A stretch of DNA of 64,000 nt from UMGS1696 sp964621165 (GCA_964621165.1 CAZULC010000002.1:124001-188000); one strand, 5' to 3'; shown: positions 44,191-54,117, numbered from the stretch's first letter. Numbers and translations: made by a program. The notes: a model not told the origin generated them from the letters alone.

Positions 44191-44254
44191 AAAGAATTCC
44201 GGTCGGCTAAAAGACGATGAAAAATGATGGGTTCCATTTTTCAAGGAATTCTTT
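44191..44254 (+). promoter_or_regulatory. Structured mRNA leader of the GlpABC-like operon
   Basis: An outer perfect 10-bp stem (44191-44200 with 44245-44254) encloses a conserved-looking single-stranded stretch and an inner eight-bp stem (44219-44226 with 44235-44242, loop ATGGGTTC). No T-run directly follows. It could be a riboswitch, a protein-bound antiterminator site (glycerol operons of Firmicutes use GlpP-type leader control) or a processing signal. I do not recognise it as a named RNA family. Confidence 0.5.
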
Positions 44255-44323
44255 TGCGTGAAAGCAGCTTGCTTCAAATTAAGATAAACTGTATCTTTCA
44301 CGCGGGGAAGGTTTGGTATAAAC

Positions 44324-45775
44324 ATGATTTACGACGTATTGATAATCGGAGCGGGATGCACAGGCGTGATGACGGCGCGGTACCTCTCCCAGTATCGCCT
44401 GAAAATTGCCATCGTCGAAGCCGCACACGACGTTGCCACGGGAGCCACGGGCGCAAACTCAGCCATAGTCCACGCGGGTTACGACGCAAAGCCCAACACG
44501 CTGAAAGCCCGGCTCAACGTCAGGGGAAACGCGCTGATGAAGTCCCTTTCGGCTCAGCTTGGAGTGGAGCTTAAGAATGTAGGCTCCCATGTGGTAGGAT
44601 TCGGCGAGCAGGACATGCCCACCCTTCGCGAGCTTCTCGACCGCGGCGTGAAAAACGGAGTTGATGGGCTTGAGATCATCTCCCGTGACCGCCTCCGCAA
44701 AATGGAGCCGAATATCTCACGTGAAGCCGAAGCGTCGCTATACGCACCCACAGCCGCAATCACCTGCCCATACGGAATCACAATCGCCGCCGCGGAAAAC
44801 GCCGTCACAAACGGAGTGGACCTCTACCTCGGCTTCCGTGTGACCGACGCGTCAATGGCTGGCGGAATCCACTACATCACAAGTCAGGACGGAAAGACCA
44901 CTCTCGCGGCAAAATATGTCGTCAACTGCGCCGGAGTCAACTCCGTCAGGGTCGCGGAAATCCTCGGCGAGAACAAGTTCCCGATTCACATAATCCCACG
45001 TCGCGGCGAGTACTACATCCTCGACAAAACCACAGGGGAACTGGCAAAATCCACCCTGTTCGTTTGTCCCTCCGACAGGGGCAAGGGAATTCTCGTCAGC
45101 CCCACAGTGGATGGAAACACAATCGTCGGACCCAACGCTTACCCAATCGAAGACGGCGGTGACACCTCCACAACGGCGGCAGGACTGGCTGAAATAGCAG
45201 CCGGCGCACACAGGCTTATTCCGTCAGTGAACGTTCGCGACGCAATCACCACCTTTGCCGGAGTCCGCCCGACCCCTGACATATACGATTACTACATCAG
45301 AAATTCAGAGCAGATTCCCGGAGTGGTTCACGCGGTTGGAGTTGAGTCCCCCGGATTCGCTTCATCTCCGGCAACGGCTGAATATATCGCGGACCTTCTC
45401 CGTGACGCGGGACTGAAAACCGTGGAAAAGGACGACTACATCCCCACACGCAGACCCGACGGCAACCACAGGCAGTTCAATAAAATGACCGACGCGGAAA
45501 AATCGGAAGCCTGCCGGAAGAATCCCGCCTACGGAAAGATAATCTGTCGCTGTGAAACCGTCACCGAGGGGGATATTCTCGACGCAATTGACTCCCCGAT
45601 TCCGGCGGACACCGTGGACATGATAAAGAAGCGGCTGAGAGCAGGCATGGGCAGATGTCAGGGCGGATTCTGCTCACCGCGAGTAGTTTCCATCATTGCC
45701 GAGAAAACCGGAAAAACCATCGACGAAGTGACCAAAAGCGGAGGCAAATCATGGATTACAGTAAAGAAATATTGA
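44324..45775 (+). CDS. GlpA-like FAD-dependent oxidoreductase with BFD-type [2Fe-2S] domain
   Basis: The 483-aa protein has an N-terminal dinucleotide-binding motif (VLIIGAGCTGVMTARYL), the DAO fold with ATGATGANSAIVHAGYD, and RRGEYYILDK in mid-protein. The C-terminal ~90 residues carry a BFD-like cluster site (IICRCETVTEGDI and GRCQGGFC, four Cys). This is the layout of the anaerobic glycerol-3-phosphate dehydrogenase subunit GlpA and related hydroxyacid oxidases. With the next two genes it forms the common three-gene GlpABC-like set of Clostridia, which probably oxidises glycerol-3-phosphate or a similar substrate. It overlaps the next gene by 25 bp. Confidence 0.85.
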   Translation: MIYDVLIIGAGCTGVMTARYLSQYRLKIAIVEAAHDVATGATGANSAIVHAGYDAKPNTLKARLNVRGNALMKSLSAQLGVELKNVGSHVVGFGEQDMPTLRELLDRGVKNGVDGLEIISRDRLRKMEPNISREAEASLYAPTAAITCPYGITIAAAENAVTNGVDLYLGFRVTDASMAGGIHYITSQDGKTTLAAKYVVNCAGVNSVRVAEILGENKFPIHIIPRRGEYYILDKTTGELAKSTLFVCPSDRGKGILVSPTVDGNTIVGPNAYPIEDGGDTSTTAAGLAEIAAGAHRLIPSVNVRDAITTFAGVRPTPDIYDYYIRNSEQIPGVVHAVGVESPGFASSPATAEYIADLLRDAGLKTVEKDDYIPTRRPDGNHRQFNKMTDAEKSEACRKNPAYGKIICRCETVTEGDILDAIDSPIPADTVDMIKKRLRAGMGRCQGGFCSPRVVSIIAEKTGKTIDEVTKSGGKSWITVKKY

Positions 45776-47073
45776 ATTCAAAGCTCGTCATAATCGGAGC
45801 AGGTCCTGCGGGTCTTGCCTCTGCCGTATCCGCATGCGACAGCGGACTTTCACCGGAGGACATACTGATTCTCGAGCGTGACCATGAGCCGGGCGGAATT
45901 TTAAACCAGTGCATTCACGCGGGCTTCGGACTCCACCGCTTCGGAGAGGAGCTGACGGGTCCCGAATACGCCGGCCGGTACATAGAAATGGCAAGAGAGC
46001 GTAACATCCCCATTCTCACTGACGCAATGGTTCTCTCCCTGAGCGAAAATGACGGCGTGAAGAACGTGACCTTAGTCTCACCTGAAACAGGATATACAAA
46101 CGTCAAAGCCGAGTGCGTGATCCTAGCAATGGGCTGCCGTGAGAGAACAAGAGGCGCTCTCGCAATTCCCGGAAGCCGTCCCTCTGGTATTTTCACCGCC
46201 GGATGCGCTCAGAGATACATCAATATCGAGGGTTACATGCCCGGCAAAAAGGTCGTGATTTTAGGCTCCGGCGACATCGGACTGATTATGGCCCGTCGTA
46301 TGACCCTCGAGGGGGCTGAGGTAAAGTGCGTGTGCGAAATCATGCCCTACTCCGGCGGACTCAGACGTAACATAGTCCAGTGCCTTGACGACTTCGGAAT
46401 CCCGCTGAAGCTGTCCCATACCGTCGTTCAGATTCACGGAAAAGAGCGGGTCGAGGGCGTGACGATTACCGCGGTTGATGAGCAGAACGGACGCAAACCC
46501 ATCTCCGGGACGGAGGAGTACATAGAGTGCGACACCCTGCTTCTGTCCGTGGGACTTATTCCCGAGAACGAGCTTACCCGTGGGGCTGGAATCGGAATAG
46601 ACAGAGCCACAAACGGCGCGTCAGTCAACCAGTACCGCGAAACCGGAATCAAGGGGGTATACTCCGCCGGAAACGTGCTTCACGTACACGATCTTGTTGA
46701 CTACGTCTCCGAGGAAGCCGCAATTGCCGGAGAAGCCGCCGCCGACAGGATTTTGGGACGGAGGAAAGAAGTCGAAAAGTCAGTTGAGGTAAAATGCGGA
46801 TACGGCGTTCGGTACACGGTTCCCGAGAGAATCGACCTCGCCACCCAGCCCGACGACGTGAAGATTTTCTTCCGCGTTTCTGACGTTTACAGAAAAGTAC
46901 AGTTCAATATTGAAACCGAGAGCGGGGAAGTGCTTCTCAAAAAAGCCAAAACCGCAGCCGCACCCGGAGAGATGGAGTCACTTACTCTTCCCGGCGATAA
47001 ACTGGCCAAGCTTATTGAGTCCGGCGACGGTTCTGTTAAAGTATACCTGAGAGAAATGGAGGCAAAAGCATGA
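45751..47073 (+). CDS. NAD(P)/FAD-dependent oxidoreductase, second subunit of the GlpABC-like set
   Basis: The ~440-aa protein has two dinucleotide-binding motifs, VIIGAGPAGLASAVSA near residue 11 and VVILGSGDIGLIMARRM near residue 165. It also has CVILAMGCRERTRGALAIPG and GIFTAGCAQRYIN, typical of pyridine nucleotide-disulfide oxidoreductase relatives found beside GlpA-like genes. It may pass electrons from the FAD/Fe-S partner to NAD or to a carrier. The start at ATG 45751 is chosen over longer frames because GGAGG stands 6 bp upstream and the dinucleotide motif follows. It overlaps both neighbours (25 and 4 bp). Confidence 0.85.
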   Translation: MDYSKEILNSKLVIIGAGPAGLASAVSACDSGLSPEDILILERDHEPGGILNQCIHAGFGLHRFGEELTGPEYAGRYIEMARERNIPILTDAMVLSLSENDGVKNVTLVSPETGYTNVKAECVILAMGCRERTRGALAIPGSRPSGIFTAGCAQRYINIEGYMPGKKVVILGSGDIGLIMARRMTLEGAEVKCVCEIMPYSGGLRRNIVQCLDDFGIPLKLSHTVVQIHGKERVEGVTITAVDEQNGRKPISGTEEYIECDTLLLSVGLIPENELTRGAGIGIDRATNGASVNQYRETGIKGVYSAGNVLHVHDLVDYVSEEAAIAGEAAADRILGRRKEVEKSVEVKCGYGVRYTVPERIDLATQPDDVKIFFRVSDVYRKVQFNIETESGEVLLKKAKTAAAPGEMESLTLPGDKLAKLIESGDGSVKVYLREMEAKA

Positions 47074-47471
47074 GTACAACAAAAGAGCTGACCTGCGTCG
47101 TATGTCCCGCCGGATGCAATATAAAAGTAGAGCTTGACGGAAAAGGACATATTGTTTCCGTGACGGGCAACACCTGCTTCAGGGGACGAGACTACGCCGA
47201 GAGCGAGATCACAAACCCCACCCGAACCCTGACCTCCACCGTACCCCTTTGCTTTACCGAAGACTCCTCCCCAATCATGCTTCCCGTCCGTACAAGCCGA
47301 CCCATCCCCAAATCCAAGCTCAAGGAAGCGATGGAGATAATCCACGAAACTAAAGTTGTCTCGAAGACGGGCATAAACACCGGAGACGTCATTGTCGATA
47401 ACCTGAGCCGGCGCCTTGGAATAGAAGGGGAAGCGGACCTCATCGCCTGCAAGAGCGTCAAACCCGTATAA
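47070..47471 (+). CDS. DUF1667-type small protein, third subunit of the GlpABC-like set
   Basis: The 133-aa protein starts TKELTCVVCPAGCNIKVEL and continues with GNTCFRGRDYAESEITNPTRTLTSTV. The four Cys in CxxCPxGC-like and TCxRG positions may hold a metal cluster. DUF1667 proteins occur almost only beside the two oxidoreductases found here, so a structural or electron-transfer role in one complex is likely. The ATG overlaps the upstream stop (ATGA). Confidence 0.85.
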   Translation: MSTTKELTCVVCPAGCNIKVELDGKGHIVSVTGNTCFRGRDYAESEITNPTRTLTSTVPLCFTEDSSPIMLPVRTSRPIPKSKLKEAMEIIHETKVVSKTGINTGDVIVDNLSRRLGIEGEADLIACKSVKPV

Positions 47472-47494
47472 TTTTTGAATAAAAATGCAAAACT

Positions 47495-47542
47495 GCCGGA
47501 CAGGCGGGATTGGCATATTGCCGAAATTCTCTCAAGTCCGGC
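47495..47542 (+). terminator. Possible terminator after the GlpABC-like operon
   Basis: GCCGGAC (47495-47501) pairs with GTCCGGC (47536-47542), with an inner GGCA/TGCC stem. Only a weak T-rich stretch follows, so termination is uncertain. Confidence 0.4.
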
Positions 47543-47571
47543 TATATCTTTGTAAAAATTCCGTTTTATTA

Positions 47572-47600
47572 TTGTATTATCTGTCGGAATATGATAAAAT
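47572..47600 (+). promoter_or_regulatory. Promoter of the MoxR-DUF58-transglutaminase operon
   Basis: TTGTAT (47572-47577), a 17-bp spacer and TAAAAT (47595-47600), about 70 bp before the MoxR gene. Confidence 0.6.
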
Positions 47601-47672
47601 AGTCCTATACGCTGGACTCAATGGCTGAGTGAAACAAAAATAAATTAAATCTACATATAAGGGGAAGATATC

Positions 47673-48656
47673 ATGACAAACGACAACATTACCAACGCCG
47701 CAGTTGAACAGGACGTCTCATATAAGGCGGCTCAGGCACTCATTTCAGAAGTGGAAAAGGTAGTCATAGGCAAACACAACGAGATCGTGCTTTTGGTTAC
47801 GGCAATGCTCTCCGGCGGTCACGTACTGATCGAGGACGTACCCGGCACCGGTAAAACCACATTGGCGGCGGCTCTCGCACGTTCTGCCGGACTTGAGTTC
47901 AACAGAGCGCAGTTCACCCCCGACGTCATGGCCTCCGACATCACGGGATTCAACGTCTACAACCGTCAGAAGGAGTCCTTTGAATTCAAGGAAGGCCTTG
48001 TCATGACAAACGTCCTTTTGGCCGACGAAATCAACCGCGCTTCACCGAAAACCCAGTCAGCCCTTCTCGAGGCAATGGAGGAAGCAAAAGTTACGGTTGA
48101 CGGCGTTACATACCGGGTTCCCGATCCGTTCATGGTAATCGCCACCCAGAACCCCACGGGTTACGTCGGAACCTATCCCCTGCCGGAAGCACAGCTTGAC
48201 CGTTTTGCAATTCGCCTGTCCATGGGCTACCCCACCGAGGACGAAGAGGTCGCGATAATCAGCGATAGACGGGGCGTGAACCCCCTTGAAAAAGTAAATC
48301 CCGTGACAAATGTGGACATGATCCGGGGAATCCGCGCGTCAATCCGTCAGGTTGCACTGGAGCCGGAAATCTGCCGTTATATCGTCCGCCTGATTCACGC
48401 CACAAGAAAGTTCCCCAAGCTGTCCCTCGGCGCATCCCCACGTGCGTCACTGCTGCTGATGAAGCTGTCACAGGCATACGCATTCCTCAAAGGACGTGAC
48501 TACGTTCTTCCCGAGGATATAGCCTTCGTCTTCACCCCTGGAATCGCCCATCGTATAGTCCTCAGTCAGGAAGCAAGACTCAACCGGGAAAGCCAGACGG
48601 ACATCCTCGGCGAAATTCTGCGCGGCGTGGAAGCTCCTTTCAAAACCAAAAGATAA
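47673..48656 (+). CDS. MoxR-family AAA+ ATPase
   Basis: The 327-aa protein has Walker A VPGTGKTTLAAALA (~residue 58), Walker B and sensor region LLADEINRASPKTQSALLEAMEEAKV, and ATQNPTGYVGTYPLPEAQLDRF. MoxR ATPases act as chaperones that activate or assemble partner proteins, commonly encoded next to DUF58/VWA-like proteins, as here. The following genes encode a DUF58 protein and a membrane transglutaminase, a frequent trio of unknown client. Start: ATG 47673 with AAGGGGAAG upstream. Confidence 0.92.
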   Translation: MTNDNITNAAVEQDVSYKAAQALISEVEKVVIGKHNEIVLLVTAMLSGGHVLIEDVPGTGKTTLAAALARSAGLEFNRAQFTPDVMASDITGFNVYNRQKESFEFKEGLVMTNVLLADEINRASPKTQSALLEAMEEAKVTVDGVTYRVPDPFMVIATQNPTGYVGTYPLPEAQLDRFAIRLSMGYPTEDEEVAIISDRRGVNPLEKVNPVTNVDMIRGIRASIRQVALEPEICRYIVRLIHATRKFPKLSLGASPRASLLLMKLSQAYAFLKGRDYVLPEDIAFVFTPGIAHRIVLSQEARLNRESQTDILGEILRGVEAPFKTKR

Positions 48657-48707
48657 AGCCACTGAATAATATTCAAATAAGATATATTACATGAAACGAG
48701 ACAATAA

Positions 48708-50426
48708 ATGGAAAACAACATAAACAGACCGCCGGTGAAATTTTCGAAGTCCGCCGTGGTGTACGCACTGCTTTTGATTTTCGCGCTGATTTTCACCCAA
48801 GCCCTGCGAGCCGCCGCGTCAGCTCTCCTGTTCTGGTTCCTTCTCCTGCTTCCGATTGTGTCCCTCATCTATATTTTGATCGGCAAAGCTATAATCAGGG
48901 TATATGTCAGCTCAGAGAAAACCAAGGTTGAAAAGCTCCAGCCACTCGAGTACGAGCTGAGAATCATAAACCCATCCCCCATAGCCTACCCCTTCATTGA
49001 AGCCGTGGTGAGCGTGCCTGAGTCGGACGGGGTGAGATGTACCGAGCAGTCCCTGAATCTATCCCTTGCGCCCCTCGACAGCTATGTGGTCACACAAAAC
49101 GCCGAGTTCAGGTACCGCGGAAGCTACGAAATAGGCGTGAGATGCCTGTATATTTCCGATTTTCTCGGACTTTTCGCGGTTCGTCTTGATGTGGACATAT
49201 ACGAGAACATCCATGTGATGCCCCGCCGTCTTGACATGAACATGAAGTGCGAGACCTCGGCCACGGATATCCCCAACGACTCCGCAAAGGTGGTTTTCTC
49301 CACGGAAAAAGCGGAAATAGGAAACATCCGCGAGTACATCCCCGGAGACAGCCAGAAGAGCATCCACTGGAAGCTGTCGTCAAAGATGTTTAATGGAAAC
49401 CTGATGGTGAAGGAGTTCAACACCAACACATCACAAAGCGTGTACATGCTTTGCGACTTCTCCCGCTCAATCCCGCCGGAGGTATTCGAGGACGAAAACG
49501 CCGCAGCCGAGCGTGAAAAAGCCCGCCGTGAAGAAGAAAAGAAGCCCGATGAGAAGCATGTCAAGCTGAAAAAAGCCAAAGCCGACAAAAAATCCGCTGC
49601 CGCTGATAAAGCATCCCGCAAAGCCGCAAGACGAAGCCGGAAGGGAATGAACGCGTCCGGTGTAAGCGATGCCGCACTTATAGACGAGCTGATTGACACC
49701 GCCGCCGAAGCCAAACGCGGAAAGCCTGCACGGGATGAAAAGCCCAAGCGGGAAAAACGCGCACGTCATCCGAAAAAGAAAGCTCAGGACGAAAGCAAAG
49801 TCCAAGCTGCCGAGACCCTTGAAGAAGTCAGGCTCAGGGAGGAAAAACGCCGCCTTGACGAAGCGAGACGCTCCCTTGCGGTGGGAGGAACAATCAGGCC
49901 GGAGTACGCCGGTGACATTGACGAATACTGCGCCGACGGTGTGGTTGAGATGTCCATCGCGGCAGTGCTGAACGAACTGAGACACGGCAATAACGTAACT
50001 CTCATCTGGACGGACAGCCGTCAGGAGGGTGGAGTCGCCGCCGTTGAACTGACCTGCCCCGAGGATTTTGATGCGGTTTATCCCGTTTTCGCCACAGCTC
50101 CATCATGCTCCGAGGACGTGACCACACTGCTGCCCCTAATAAGCGAGTCCCTGAACGTCACAATCCGAATCTGCACGTCAAACATAGACCCCTTGGCCCT
50201 CAGCAGGTACAGCGCTGTTCCGGGACTGTTCGGAGGCGCCGGAGTCGGATGCGTGGTAGAGCTTCTCCTGTACAACCCAGAGGAAAGATATACAGATGTA
50301 AAAATCCGTCGGGAGTATGTGGAAATGTGCCGGATAAAGCTGGCTCAGGACGGGGTGACTCTGACGGAGATGTGCAGTGCCAAAGACGAAAGCGGCAGAA
50401 TCTCACTGAAGCAGGCTTCACATTGA
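48708..50426 (+). CDS. DUF58 domain protein with a charged Lys/Ala-rich insert
   Basis: The 572-aa protein has two N-terminal membrane spans (~residues 15-60), then a beta-rich region and the DUF58 core GDSQKSIHWKLSSKMFNGNLMVKEF (~residues 215-240), which resembles a VWA-like fold. Unusually, residues ~260-390 form a Lys/Arg/Ala/Glu-rich, low-complexity insertion, probably cytosolic and helical or disordered, before the fold resumes with MSIAAVLNELRHGNNVTLIW. In the family, DUF58 partners MoxR and a transglutaminase protein; the function is unproven. It begins 52 bp after moxR. Confidence 0.85.
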   Translation: MENNINRPPVKFSKSAVVYALLLIFALIFTQALRAAASALLFWFLLLLPIVSLIYILIGKAIIRVYVSSEKTKVEKLQPLEYELRIINPSPIAYPFIEAVVSVPESDGVRCTEQSLNLSLAPLDSYVVTQNAEFRYRGSYEIGVRCLYISDFLGLFAVRLDVDIYENIHVMPRRLDMNMKCETSATDIPNDSAKVVFSTEKAEIGNIREYIPGDSQKSIHWKLSSKMFNGNLMVKEFNTNTSQSVYMLCDFSRSIPPEVFEDENAAAEREKARREEEKKPDEKHVKLKKAKADKKSAAADKASRKAARRSRKGMNASGVSDAALIDELIDTAAEAKRGKPARDEKPKREKRARHPKKKAQDESKVQAAETLEEVRLREEKRRLDEARRSLAVGGTIRPEYAGDIDEYCADGVVEMSIAAVLNELRHGNNVTLIWTDSRQEGGVAAVELTCPEDFDAVYPVFATAPSCSEDVTTLLPLISESLNVTIRICTSNIDPLALSRYSAVPGLFGGAGVGCVVELLLYNPEERYTDVKIRREYVEMCRIKLAQDGVTLTEMCSAKDESGRISLKQASH

Positions 50427-50523
50427 TTTAGCTGAAGCTTCAGCATTTCCGTATGAATAGTCCCCCGCGTCCAATGTTTCACACTGATGCAATTACAGAT
50501 AAATTAAAGGGTTATATATTATT

Positions 50524-53500
50524 ATGAATAAAGTTTCCGATAAAAAAATCCGCCCCTTCACCTCACTGAAAAACAGAAAAAACAAAACCAACTCCACAAC
50601 CGAGTCTCTCAACCAGAGAATCGCCGCCGCTGAGAAAAAACGCATGAAATCCCGGGCGGATTCTCTCCCCGAAGCTCAGGTGGTGTCGCCGGTTGAGGCA
50701 ATGACCACACCATATACAGTTGTGGGACTTGTTCTGCGGCTTGCGGTTGTATTTCTGACGGTTTTGGGACTGAATCTGTTCCTCTTTGACGCACTTAACA
50801 TAGTCCTTCTGCGCCGCGCTTCCGTTTCCGGTGTGACTGTATCCGCCGGATTTATAACGGTTATCGCACTTGTCGTGTCGGTCTATGTCATGCTGATGTC
50901 CCTGACCAAGCCGAGCCGGATTCTCTCGCCATTTGTCACAGCAGGACTTCTCGCCGCCTATGTGTTTCTCTCGTACCAGAACCCGCTCGACTACATTATA
51001 AAGTCCGGACGGTGCTTCGCTGATCTGGTGCTCACAAACATTGGCGACGTCGGCTACACTACATACATGCAGTACATTTCCGACGGGAGCTACGGTTACA
51101 CGGAAGAGCCGCTTGTCAGACTGGCCGTGGGGGCCGTGGTGGTTCTGTCCGGCCTGATTGTTGGTGCGCTTGTGTGCCGCAGGGTCCATCCGGTGGGAAT
51201 CGGAGTCACCTTTGCCGTATACATGGTTCCGGTGTTCATGTTCAACATCACCCGGACGAACAAAGGCTTTGCCTGTCTGCTTATGGCACTGTGCGGAATC
51301 ATCGCTCTGTACATATACGATTGTGTGTACGGCGGAATCAACGTGAAAAAAAAGGATAAAAAAGCAAGGAAATCCGCGAAAAAAGCGGCTAAGCTTGAGG
51401 CGGAAAAATCAAAAAAGGAAGCCGCGCTGAACCTGAAAAACGCATCCATTGCCGCGTATAACAGGGTACTCACCGAAGGACGTGGCAAAAATGAAGCGAA
51501 AAAGGCCAAATCCGCCGTAATTGAGGTGGCGAAAAAGAACGCGAGAGACGACAAGGCTAATTCTAAAGAAGCGAAAAAGTCCGCGGCTCTCTCAAAAATC
51601 GAAGCCAAAAAGTCGGCGAAGGCTGAAAAAAAGCGCGTCTCGCTTGAGCTGAAAAAAGAAAAAGCGGCTCTCGCCAGTCTCAAAACCCGGGCGAAAAAAT
51701 CAAAGTCCGAGTCCGCAATGGAAGAATACAACGCCGCTCTCGCCGTGTATAAGGCAAAAGTCGATGCCAGACGTAAAAACAGGCGTCAGGGCAGGGCAGA
51801 CGAATTGAAGACAAGAGCCGCGTCCGGTTATGCTGGAGGTACGGCGGTGCTTTTGGCGTTCCTCGCAATCTGGCTCCCCCTTGCCGTGGTGAATAAGAAT
51901 TTCCCCATAATCGACGTAATCAACAATAAAATGCAGCTGGCCCGGACCTACGTCACGGCTTACCTCATGGGAGACGACATAGACCTGAACTCCCTCTCGA
52001 TGTACGGCGGCGTGTCCGAGCTGAACCCACGCAACTTGGACTTCGACACTCCCCAGTACACCGGACAAAAGCTGTTCACCGTAGAGACCGGATATATAGC
52101 TCCCGTTTACATGAGAAGCTGGATTGGCTCGGATTACGACCTCGAGACAGACCACTGGTCAAGCGCGGATTCCGACGAGGTTATCGCATACAGGAGCCGC
52201 TTCGGCACAGCGTACACGCCTGACAATATTACATATTTTTTCAACAAATACGTCTACCCCAACGCGCTTGAGGTGAACAAAGTCGACCAGTACCGCAATC
52301 TGGAAGAGTTCGGCTTCCGCGTATTTCAGGTTCACGTGACCCGCGAGTCCGGAAGCAGCAAAATCATATTCGTGCCGTCAATCATGAATACCGAACTTGG
52401 CATAATGGACCGGGGATCCATCGAGAAAACCGAAATAAAGTACTCCGCCTACTACGACGGAATCTACTCCTCCCGGTTCTTCGACGAAAACGTCTCCTAT
52501 TCCGTTTCATCATTCAATCCGGTTATGAAAAATCCCGACTTAGCCGTAAATTTAGAGGGTTCAATCAAGTACTACAATCTCGCAAAGATCTACGCCGACA
52601 CAATTGACTCAATAACAAACGCAATCGCGGACAACATCCTCTTTAATGAGGAAAAGGAATACACTTACGACACGCCCCTTGGAGAGCTGACGCTGAAAGG
52701 GTCGGATTTGTCCTTCCTTATCGACTGGTTTGAAGAGGACATAGCAGAGTTCGGCTACAAATATAAATCGCAGAACTTCGTTGAGATGTACCTCGGCATG
52801 ACCCAGACCGAACGCCGGCAGTTCTCAAATGCCTACGACTTGGAGCTGAACTACCGTGACTACACCGAAGAAACCTACCGAACAACCTTCGGAAGCGAGC
52901 AGATTTCAGCCCTCGCAAAGAAGATACTCGACGACGCTGGAATTGTAATGGGAGAGAAGCCAGTACAGGACAAATCCTACCTCGAGACAATGACCGAGAA
53001 CCAGATAAAGCGGATGTCGGCTGAGGAAAAGTACGGCAACTACTATGAAAGCTGGTTCACCGACAAATACACCGGAGAGACAGTTCCGCGGCACGAGGCT
53101 GTAATGGCGGTGATAAACTACCTCAGAAACAACTACACATACACCCTCTATCCCAACTGCCCCAAAACCGAGCTTCTTGACGAGGACGGACAAGTGGTTC
53201 TCGACGACGAGGGAAATCCCGTCATGGTAAACTACGTGGAAGCCGACTCCAACCTCGAGGCGTTCCTCTTTGACATAAAGGAAGGCTACTGCGTCCACTT
53301 TGCCACCGCTGCCGTTGCATTGCTCAGAGAAATGGGCTTTGCCGTACGCTACGACGAGGGCTATATAGCGGACGGAATGAGCCGTACTTACGCACAGGAC
53401 GCTGTCTCCACATACAGAACCTCAGTCCGTGACTACGACGCACACGCGTGGATCGAGGTATACTACCCCGGCATGGGCTGGCTGATTTATGAATGCACGC

Positions 53501-54117
53501 CGTCCTTATGTGCGGAAATGTACGATATAGAAGCTCCTGCCGCAAGCACCGGTTACGATTCAAGCAAGGTAACAGTGACCCCGGCTGACAACAGCATTGA
53601 CGACGCCATTGACGTGCTTTTCGGCACCGACGACGAGGTGGACTACACTCCTCTTATCATCGCACTTTCCGTGACTGCCGGAGCTGTCTTGATTCTCTCT
53701 GTAATCTGGGCGTTCCTCAAGCACAAGGCAATGAAGGCCGTGGAGTCGCGGAAGAAGCTCACAGAACAGGCGAAAAACGAAGACAGCGTGAGAGCGGGAG
53801 ATGTGGACATACACTCAACCGCACGGCAGATAAGCGACTACGTATTCGATATCCTCGCGTCCCTTGGAGTTTCACCGAAAACCGGCGAGCTTCCCATGGA
53901 ATACGCGCTTCGGGTACAGCAGGACTACGCCGACATCTCGAAGCACAGGATAACCGACATAATGAACATCATCGAAAAGGAAGAGTTCGGCGGAAAAATC
54001 ACACCCCGTGAGCTGTCGAACCTTGCCGAATATCTCGACGAAATTTCAAGCTCGGTTTACGCCGGACTTCCCGTGACGCAGCGGTTCCGCATGAGATACA
54101 TCCGCAACGTGATTTGA
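50524..54117 (+). CDS. Large membrane protein with transglutaminase-like domain
   Basis: The 1,197-aa protein resembles TgpA. Several N-terminal spans (~residues 60-275) are interrupted by a Lys/Ala/Glu-rich stretch (~275-440), followed by another span (~450). The large external part ends in a transglutaminase-like core: EGYCVHFATAAVALLREMG (Cys ~923), YDAHAWIEVYYPGMGW (His ~974) and YECTPSL (acidic residue ~990). A further span near 1045 leads to a cytosolic tail with a DUF4129-like helical end. This suggests a thiol enzyme acting on cell-surface peptides or proteins, with MoxR and DUF58 as partners. The substrate is unknown. Confidence 0.88.
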   Translation: MNKVSDKKIRPFTSLKNRKNKTNSTTESLNQRIAAAEKKRMKSRADSLPEAQVVSPVEAMTTPYTVVGLVLRLAVVFLTVLGLNLFLFDALNIVLLRRASVSGVTVSAGFITVIALVVSVYVMLMSLTKPSRILSPFVTAGLLAAYVFLSYQNPLDYIIKSGRCFADLVLTNIGDVGYTTYMQYISDGSYGYTEEPLVRLAVGAVVVLSGLIVGALVCRRVHPVGIGVTFAVYMVPVFMFNITRTNKGFACLLMALCGIIALYIYDCVYGGINVKKKDKKARKSAKKAAKLEAEKSKKEAALNLKNASIAAYNRVLTEGRGKNEAKKAKSAVIEVAKKNARDDKANSKEAKKSAALSKIEAKKSAKAEKKRVSLELKKEKAALASLKTRAKKSKSESAMEEYNAALAVYKAKVDARRKNRRQGRADELKTRAASGYAGGTAVLLAFLAIWLPLAVVNKNFPIIDVINNKMQLARTYVTAYLMGDDIDLNSLSMYGGVSELNPRNLDFDTPQYTGQKLFTVETGYIAPVYMRSWIGSDYDLETDHWSSADSDEVIAYRSRFGTAYTPDNITYFFNKYVYPNALEVNKVDQYRNLEEFGFRVFQVHVTRESGSSKIIFVPSIMNTELGIMDRGSIEKTEIKYSAYYDGIYSSRFFDENVSYSVSSFNPVMKNPDLAVNLEGSIKYYNLAKIYADTIDSITNAIADNILFNEEKEYTYDTPLGELTLKGSDLSFLIDWFEEDIAEFGYKYKSQNFVEMYLGMTQTERRQFSNAYDLELNYRDYTEETYRTTFGSEQISALAKKILDDAGIVMGEKPVQDKSYLETMTENQIKRMSAEEKYGNYYESWFTDKYTGETVPRHEAVMAVINYLRNNYTYTLYPNCPKTELLDEDGQVVLDDEGNPVMVNYVEADSNLEAFLFDIKEGYCVHFATAAVALLREMGFAVRYDEGYIADGMSRTYAQDAVSTYRTSVRDYDAHAWIEVYYPGMGWLIYECTPSLCAEMYDIEAPAASTGYDSSKVTVTPADNSIDDAIDVLFGTDDEVDYTPLIIALSVTAGAVLILSVIWAFLKHKAMKAVESRKKLTEQAKNEDSVRAGDVDIHSTARQISDYVFDILASLGVSPKTGELPMEYALRVQQDYADISKHRITDIMNIIEKEEFGGKITPRELSNLAEYLDEISSSVYAGLPVTQRFRMRYIRNVI

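Noticed and set aside
43828..44323. A small gene or tRNA in the 496-bp spacer
   Set aside because: No cloverleaf or coding frame with a ribosome binding site was found; two promoters, a leader structure and repeat copy E account for the space.
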